Source: a bacterium
Lineage (GTDB): Bacteria; Desulfobacterota; Binatia; UBA12015
Direction of reading: 5' to 3'
Assembly (NCBI GenBank): GCA_029976905.1
Contig: JAPOLW010000102.1
Coordinates: forward strand, 1-10,156
Length of the DNA: 10,156 nt
Numbering within the stretch: the stretch's first letter is position 1; every line of letters begins with the position of its first letter. The position numbers and the translations under genes were made by a program. The notes under the pieces are model-generated. The model searched no databases. It was not told the DNA's origin and was given only the letters and a program-made list of their open reading frames with translations. Below are positions 6,287 through 10,156 of this stretch, piece by piece.

Positions 6287-7087
6287 ATGGATCTGAAACT
6301 CGCGGGAAGAACCGCGCTGGTGACCGGAAGTTCCCGGGGAACGGGCGCGGGTATCGCCCGTGTCCTGGCCGCCGAAGGGGTCTGCGTTCTCGTACACGGA
6401 TTGGAGGCGGGTCAGGCCGACCCCATCGTCGAAGAAATCCGTCGAGAGGGAGGCGAGGCTCATCCGATTTGCGGAGACGTGCGTCGTGACGCCGGCGCCA
6501 ACGCGGTGCTCCACGCCGTCGCCGAACTGCGGCGGCCAATCGACATCCTGGTGAACAACTACGGAACGGTCGCCGGCGGCAACTGGCAGGACGGGACGTC
6601 CGCGGACTGGACGGAGATGTTCGAGACCAACCTGCTCTCCGGTGTGCGCATGGTGCGCGGCCTGGCCTTCGAGATGAAAGCCCGTGGTTGGGGACGCATC
6701 CTCTTCGTCGGAACCGTCGGCAGCGCGCGGCCACGCGCGCAGACTCCCGGCTACTACGCCGCCAAGGCGTCCTTGGCGGCCACGACCGTGAGCCTGAGTA
6801 AGGAACTCGCAGGCAGCGGCGTGACCGTGAACCTCGTCAGCCCGGGCCTCGTGGCGACAGCCGAAGTCCGCGCCATGCTCGAGCGCCGCGCGCGCAAAAA
6901 AGGCTGGGGCGAACGCTGGGAGGACATCGAAGCGCGCGCCGCGAACGAATTCATGCCCGCACCGAGCGGCCGGATCGCACGGCCGGAGGAAGTGGGTGCC
7001 CTGGTCGCCTTCCTGTGCAGTCCGTGGGCCGCGTCGATCAACGGAGCCAACCTCCGAATCGACGGAGGCGCCGCGGACTGCGTCTGA
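6287..7087 (+). CDS. Short-chain dehydrogenase/reductase (SDR)
   Basis: A 266-residue classical SDR that should oxidise or reduce an alcohol/ketone with NAD(P)(H). The nucleotide-binding motif is TGSSRGTGAGIA (13-24), with D64-V65 at the adenine pocket and NNYG (90-93) in place of NNAG. Of the catalytic tetrad, Asn115, Tyr156 and Lys160 (YYAAK) are present. The usual Ser, 13 residues before Tyr, is Thr143. The C-terminal SPGLVAT segment and GANLRIDGG are typical of 3-oxoacyl-ACP reductase-like members. Basic Arg17 in the glycine motif leans towards NADPH, but there is no direct evidence. The start is fixed by GAGGAGG. The gene is convergent with fbp, 15 bases apart, and divergent from the F420-type reductase. 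The substrate is unknown. Confidence 0.92.
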   Translation: MDLKLAGRTALVTGSSRGTGAGIARVLAAEGVCVLVHGLEAGQADPIVEEIRREGGEAHPICGDVRRDAGANAVLHAVAELRRPIDILVNNYGTVAGGNWQDGTSADWTEMFETNLLSGVRMVRGLAFEMKARGWGRILFVGTVGSARPRAQTPGYYAAKASLAATTVSLSKELAGSGVTVNLVSPGLVATAEVRAMLERRARKKGWGERWEDIEARAANEFMPAPSGRIARPEEVGALVAFLCSPWAASINGANLRIDGGAADCV

Positions 7088-7106
7088 CGGAGGCGCCGGG
7101 CGTCAG
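7084..7106. terminator. Hairpin spanning both stop codons of convergent genes
   Basis: CTGACG (7084-7089) and CGTCAG (7101-7106) form a 6-base-pair stem with an 11-base loop. Each arm contains one TGA stop: the SDR stop on the plus strand and the fbp stop on the minus strand. TTTT follows at 7112-7115 on the plus strand. It is a compact candidate for bidirectional termination in a 15-base gap. Confidence 0.4.
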
Positions 7107-8137
7107 GTCGACTTTTCGTCCGCGACGCTGCGCTCGTAGGCCTCGACCGCATCGCGGTTGCCGATGATGAGAGGCACCCGCTGGTGCAGTTCGGAGGGCT
7201 TCATGTCGAGGATCGACTCGTAGCCGGTCGAGGCGTAGCCACCGGCGTGCTTGGCCACGAACGCGAGCGGCGCCGCCTCGTAGAGGAGACGGAGTTTCCC
7301 TTTGCCGGTCGCCGCGTCGGCGGGATAGAGGAAGACACCGCCCTTGATCAGGTTACGGTGGAAGTCGGCCACCAGCGAGCCGATGTAGCGCGAGCGCATT
7401 CCCTCGAGCGGCCCGTCGCCGGGACTCTTCACCGCGTCGACGTAGTGCCGCGTCGAGGCGGTCCACGTGCTGCTGTTGCCCTCGTTGGTGCTGTAGGTGC
7501 CGCATTTCTCGGGGATGCGGATATTTTCGTGCGACAGCAGAAACTCGCCGACCGAGGGGTCGAGGGTGAAGCCGTGTACGCCATGGCCGGTCGTGTAGAC
7601 CAGCATCGTCGACGAGCCGTAGATGACGTATCCGGCTGCGGCGAGTTCCGCTCCGGGGCGCAGCAGATCGGCCTCCGAACCGGGCGACCCGTATTCTCCC
7701 CGGCGCCGGTGGATTGAAAAGATCGTACCGATGCTCACGTTGACGTCGATGTTCGAGGAACCGTCGAGGGGATCGAAGGCGATCGCGTATTTACCGGGGA
7801 AGTGCGGCTCCCGGACTTCGATCGGATCGTCGACCTCTTCGGAGGTCATGATGCAGACGTGCCCCGAGCGTCTCAGAATCTCGACGATGGTGTTGTTCGC
7901 AAAGTCGTCGAGCTTCATGACCTCCTCGCCCTGCACGTTGGTCCGGCCCGCGACCCCGAGGATGTCGGCGAGTCCCGCCATGTTCACCTCGGCCGAGATG
8001 ATCTTGCCCGCGACCGCGATCTGGTTCAGCAGTTCGCTGAAGTCGCCCGCAGGCTGCTCGCCCGTGCGTTTGGCGTGCTGTCGCTGCTGCAACAGAACGT
8101 GATGGGTGAGTGTCGTTCCGATCTGAGAGTTTTCCAT
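7103..8137 (-). CDS. fbp: Fructose-1,6-bisphosphatase, class I
   Basis: A 344-residue enzyme that hydrolyses fructose 1,6-bisphosphate to fructose 6-phosphate in gluconeogenesis (and in carbon-fixation cycles where present), in the cytoplasm. The class I signature FDPLDGSSNID (121-131) supplies the metal-binding Asp122 and Asp125. TSEEVDD (98-104) gives the acidic metal ligands, and GKLRLLYEAAPLAF contains Glu287, equivalent to the family's C-terminal metal ligand. The KGGVFLYPAD substrate segment is intact. The length is typical. An in-frame TAG six codons upstream makes ATG 8137 the earliest start; the ribosome site is weak. The thioesterase gene ends 86 bases upstream on the same strand, so co-transcription is possible but not required. 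No regulatory element was recognised in 8138-8223. Confidence 0.97.
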   Translation of the reverse strand: MENSQIGTTLTHHVLLQQRQHAKRTGEQPAGDFSELLNQIAVAGKIISAEVNMAGLADILGVAGRTNVQGEEVMKLDDFANNTIVEILRRSGHVCIMTSEEVDDPIEVREPHFPGKYAIAFDPLDGSSNIDVNVSIGTIFSIHRRRGEYGSPGSEADLLRPGAELAAAGYVIYGSSTMLVYTTGHGVHGFTLDPSVGEFLLSHENIRIPEKCGTYSTNEGNSSTWTASTRHYVDAVKSPGDGPLEGMRSRYIGSLVADFHRNLIKGGVFLYPADAATGKGKLRLLYEAAPLAFVAKHAGGYASTGYESILDMKPSELHQRVPLIIGNRDAVEAYERSVADEKST

Positions 8138-8223
8138 GGGCCCACGAAAGTACTACTTCGGCCCAGCCAGAGCCATCCCCCATCCCGTGGCGACCGTCGG
8201 ACCGGGGATCCAGCGGCGATCGT

Positions 8224-8691
8224 TCAGACCGCCGATTCGGAGGTCTTCGGCGGGGCCGCCTCGGGCGGCATCGCGAAGAGACGGGCCCGTGCGCGGGTCG
8301 CGACTTCGTCGGTGCCGTCCACCTGGATCTCGGCCACGGCGAAGAAGCTGCGGCCCCGGCGCTCGGTGATGCGGCTGCGGACGAGCAGGGGCACATCGGT
8401 GGGTAGAGGGCGTTCGTAGCGCACGGTCAACTCACCCGTGACCACCGGGGTCCCCTCCTTCGCGTACGCCGCCATGCAAAGGGCCTCGTCGAGGAGTGTC
8501 GCCTGGATCCCGCCGTGGACGACACCGGGCGCGCCACCGAGGTGCGCGGGCACGGTGTACTCGACCTCCACCCCATCGGCGGTTTCGTGGAAGCGCAGAC
8601 CGAGTCCGCTCGGGTTCTCGTCCCCGCATCCGAAGCAGGTCCGAGGCCCGTCGCGCTCGAAGACGATTTCCCGACGCTCGAAAGACTCCAC
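8224..8691 (-). CDS. PaaI-like hotdog-fold thioesterase
   Basis: A 155-residue protein if started at GTG 8691. It carries the CFGCG...NPSGLGL N-terminal motif (19-32), then the hotdog helix region GVVHGGIQATLLDEA (56-70) with HGG and Asp68/Glu69 as the likely catalytic residues. Family members hydrolyse acyl-CoA thioesters in the cytoplasm; the acyl group is unknown. The frame continues to ATGs at 8829, 8853 and 8874, but these run into the divergent CoA-transferase gene. The added proline/alanine-rich segment is not family sequence, though AAGG does lie eight bases before ATG 8829. The GTG gives the usual short lead before CFGCG but has a poor ribosome site, so the start is uncertain. It is divergent from the CoA-transferase gene. 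Confidence 0.88.
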   Translation of the reverse strand: MESFERREIVFERDGPRTCFGCGDENPSGLGLRFHETADGVEVEYTVPAHLGGAPGVVHGGIQATLLDEALCMAAYAKEGTPVVTGELTVRYERPLPTDVPLLVRSRITERRGRSFFAVAEIQVDGTDEVATRARARLFAMPPEAAPPKTSESAV

Positions 8692-8700
8692 GCAGGGGGA

Positions 8701-8717
8701 ATACGAAAACGTCGTAT
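8701..8717. promoter_or_regulatory. Perfect dyad, candidate operator between divergent thioesterase and CoA-transferase genes
   Basis: ATACGA (8701-8706) and TCGTAT (8712-8717) are perfect inverted copies around a 5-base spacer, an AT-rich island in otherwise very GC-rich DNA. It lies in the 124-base gap between the two divergent starts, ten bases from the thioesterase GTG. Size and symmetry suit a dimeric repressor such as a TetR-type regulator, but no regulator gene is visible in the window. If the thioesterase starts at 8829 instead, the dyad would be intragenic. Confidence 0.45.
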
Positions 8718-8803
8718 CGCCGACAAGGCGAGCGTCTTGCGCGAAAGACGGGGCGGGGCCGGGCGCTGGAGCCGGACACCCCGCGGGATGGAAAGCCGCC
8801 GAC

Positions 8804-8808
8804 AGGAG
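8804..8808 (+). promoter_or_regulatory. Ribosome binding site of the CoA-transferase gene
   Basis: AGGAG with a 7-base spacer to ATG 8816. It favours this ATG over the in-frame ATG at 8828, four codons later. Confidence 0.75.
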
Positions 8809-8815
8809 TGCCACG

Positions 8816-10156
8816 ATGCCCGGCGCCATGGCCGAACCTTTCCTCGCGGGCATCCGCGTCGTCGACTTCACCACGCAGATCGCGGGCCCCTATGCGACCC
8901 GGCTCTTCACCGACGCCGGTGCCGACGTGATCAAGGTCGAGCCGGCCGGGGGCGACCCGCTGCGTCGACGCTCGTCGACCGGCGCGGATCCCGGCGCCGG
9001 GGACGGAGCCCTCTTCACCTTCCTCAACGCCGGCAAGCGCTCGGTAGGCGGCACGCCCGACGACCCCCGGGTGCACGCGCTCGCGGTGGAGGCCGATCTG
9101 GTCGTCGAGGACTTCGCGCCCGGCGCCTTCGACGTCGAGGGACTGCGTGCCGCGAATCCCTCCGTCGTGATTCTCTCCCTCACACCCTGGGGACAGAGCG
9201 GCCCCTACGCCCAGCGCCCGTGGACCGAGTTCATCCTGCAGGCCGAAGGAGGGTCGGTGGCCCTGCGCGGACGCCCCGAGCAGGAGCCCTATCAGGCGGG
9301 TGGTCGCATCACCGAGTGGGTGTCGGGCGCCTACGCCGCCACCGGCGCATTGGCCGCCGTGCTGCGCGCCCGCAAGACCGGACACGGCGAGCACGTCGAT
9401 CTCGCGATGCTCGACGCGATCAACGTTTCCGCGTCCATCTTCATGGACCTGCTCTACCGGCTGATGGGTCTGCACGACGCGCCGTGGCCCGCCCGTACCA
9501 CCGAGACTCCCTCGATCGAGCCGACGGCCGATGGCTGGGTGGGCTTCAATACGAACTCCGCGCAGCAGTTCGCAGACTTTCTCGTCCTGATCGAACGCCC
9601 CGACCTGGCCGACCAGGGCCTCGAGAGCGTCGCGGGCCGCACCGCGCGCTTCGACGAGTGGCAGGAGGCCGTGCGTGCCTGGACCACCCGCCACACCACC
9701 GCAGAGATCGTCACGCGCGCAAGCGCGCTGCGGATTCCCGTCGCGCCGGTGAACGACGGCGCGCAGGTGCTCGCCCACGAGCACTTCGTGGCCCGGGAGG
9801 TCTTCGTCGAGGACGCCGCCGGACGCTTCCGGCATCCGCGACGCCCCTATCGTGTCGACGGCGCGCCACCGCCGGCACCGCGTCCTGCCCCGAAGTACGG
9901 CGAGCACGACGACGCGATCGAGCCCCACGAGCGCACGACACCGCGCCCCAAGGGCCCCGCACCACGGCCCTTCGAGGGCCTCCGGGTCCTCGACCTCACC
10001 AATTGGTGGGCCGGTCCCGCCGGAACCCACGTCCTCGCCTCGCTGGGCGCCGACGTGATCCATGTCGAATCGACGCGCCGGCCCGACGGCGTGCGCTACA
10101 CCGGCGGCATCGTGCAGGGCCGGATCGAGCGCTGGTGGGAATGCTCGGCCTTCTTT
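8816..10156 (+). CDS. CaiB/BaiF family CoA-transferase, tandem-domain, 3' partial
   Basis: 447 codons are visible, with no stop before the window ends. The first domain opens with LAGIRVVDFTTQIAGPY and continues through DVIKVEP (family III CoA-transferase N-terminus), LRARKTGHGEHVDLAMLDA and the C-terminal RIPVAPVND segment. The expected catalytic Asp, about residue 169 in formyl-CoA transferase, is matched by Glu167 in GGRITEWVSGA. After a proline-rich linker (about 355-383) a second copy begins at residue 386 with FEGLRVLDLTNWWAGPAG and DVIHVES, so the full protein should be about 800 residues. Family members move CoA between carboxylic acids or racemise acyl-CoAs, including bile acid and methyl-branched acyl-CoAs; the substrate here is unknown. 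AGGAG sets the start. It is divergent from the thioesterase gene. Confidence 0.93.
   Translation, partial: MPGAMAEPFLAGIRVVDFTTQIAGPYATRLFTDAGADVIKVEPAGGDPLRRRSSTGADPGAGDGALFTFLNAGKRSVGGTPDDPRVHALAVEADLVVEDFAPGAFDVEGLRAANPSVVILSLTPWGQSGPYAQRPWTEFILQAEGGSVALRGRPEQEPYQAGGRITEWVSGAYAATGALAAVLRARKTGHGEHVDLAMLDAINVSASIFMDLLYRLMGLHDAPWPARTTETPSIEPTADGWVGFNTNSAQQFADFLVLIERPDLADQGLESVAGRTARFDEWQEAVRAWTTRHTTAEIVTRASALRIPVAPVNDGAQVLAHEHFVAREVFVEDAAGRFRHPRRPYRVDGAPPPAPRPAPKYGEHDDAIEPHERTTPRPKGPAPRPFEGLRVLDLTNWWAGPAGTHVLASLGADVIHVESTRRPDGVRYTGGIVQGRIERWWECSAFF

Noticed and set aside
8695..8727. TTGTCG/TATTCC promoter-like pair on the minus strand before the thioesterase
   Set aside because: The -10 match is poor and the implied transcription start would fall inside the gene, past the GTG at 8691.
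8692..8829. N-terminal extension of the thioesterase from ATG 8829, which would resemble a weak signal peptide
   Set aside because: It overlaps the CoA-transferase start inside the palindrome GCCATGGC and covers the dyad at 8701-8717. Hotdog thioesterases of this type are cytoplasmic. It is kept only as an alternative start.
8432..10063. 543-codon open frame on the minus strand across the CoA-transferase gene
   Set aside because: It is opposite a clear CaiB domain gene with conserved motifs, its composition is low-complexity, and it overlaps the thioesterase in another frame.

Overview
This is a high-GC bacterial chromosomal window (about two-thirds G+C by eye, not computed). It holds ten protein genes, two of them cut by the window edges, packed tightly on both strands with strong Shine-Dalgarno sites. 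I see no rRNA, tRNA, CRISPR array, insertion sequence or phage gene. A class I fructose-1,6-bisphosphatase, a deazaflavin (F420)-type reductase, a TLP1-like thiolase homologue, a CaiB-type CoA-transferase and a cysteine-rich secreted protein together suggest a soil or aquatic Myxococcota/Binatota-like ('deltaproteobacterial') or actinobacterial lineage. I lean to the former, with low confidence.

Layout. 2-976 (+): 3' part of a secreted-looking protein with an eight-cysteine somatomedin-B-like module followed by an alpha/beta-hydrolase-like region. 977-1106: a cluster of GC-rich hairpins between convergent gene ends. 1107-2618 (-): thiolase-like protein with its active-site residues replaced. 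2806-3711 (+): sterol desaturase/fatty acid hydroxylase family membrane protein, divergent from the thiolase. 6160-3769 (-): a likely four-gene operon read leftward: F420-type reductase, HAD hydrolase, a second and shorter fatty acid hydroxylase family protein, and a DUF4126 membrane protein, the last two joined by an ATGA overlap. 6287-7087 (+): short-chain dehydrogenase, divergent from that operon. 7103-8137 (-): fructose-1,6-bisphosphatase. 8224-8691 (-): PaaI-like hotdog thioesterase. 8816-10156 (+): CaiB/BaiF CoA-transferase that continues past the window and has already begun a second CaiB domain.

Working together. Apart from the bisphosphatase (central gluconeogenesis) and the secreted protein, most genes belong to families that handle acyl-CoA, sterol or isoprenoid-like lipids: thiolase-like, two di-iron hydroxylase/desaturase-family proteins, SDR, thioesterase and CoA-transferase. 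This is a family-level theme, not a demonstrated pathway. The thioesterase and CoA-transferase are divergent and share a 124-base intergenic region with a perfect ATACGA/TCGTAT dyad, a good candidate regulator site. The most unusual items are the bacterial somatomedin-B-like module, the tandem CoA-transferase with Glu at the expected catalytic Asp, and the catalytically depleted thiolase.
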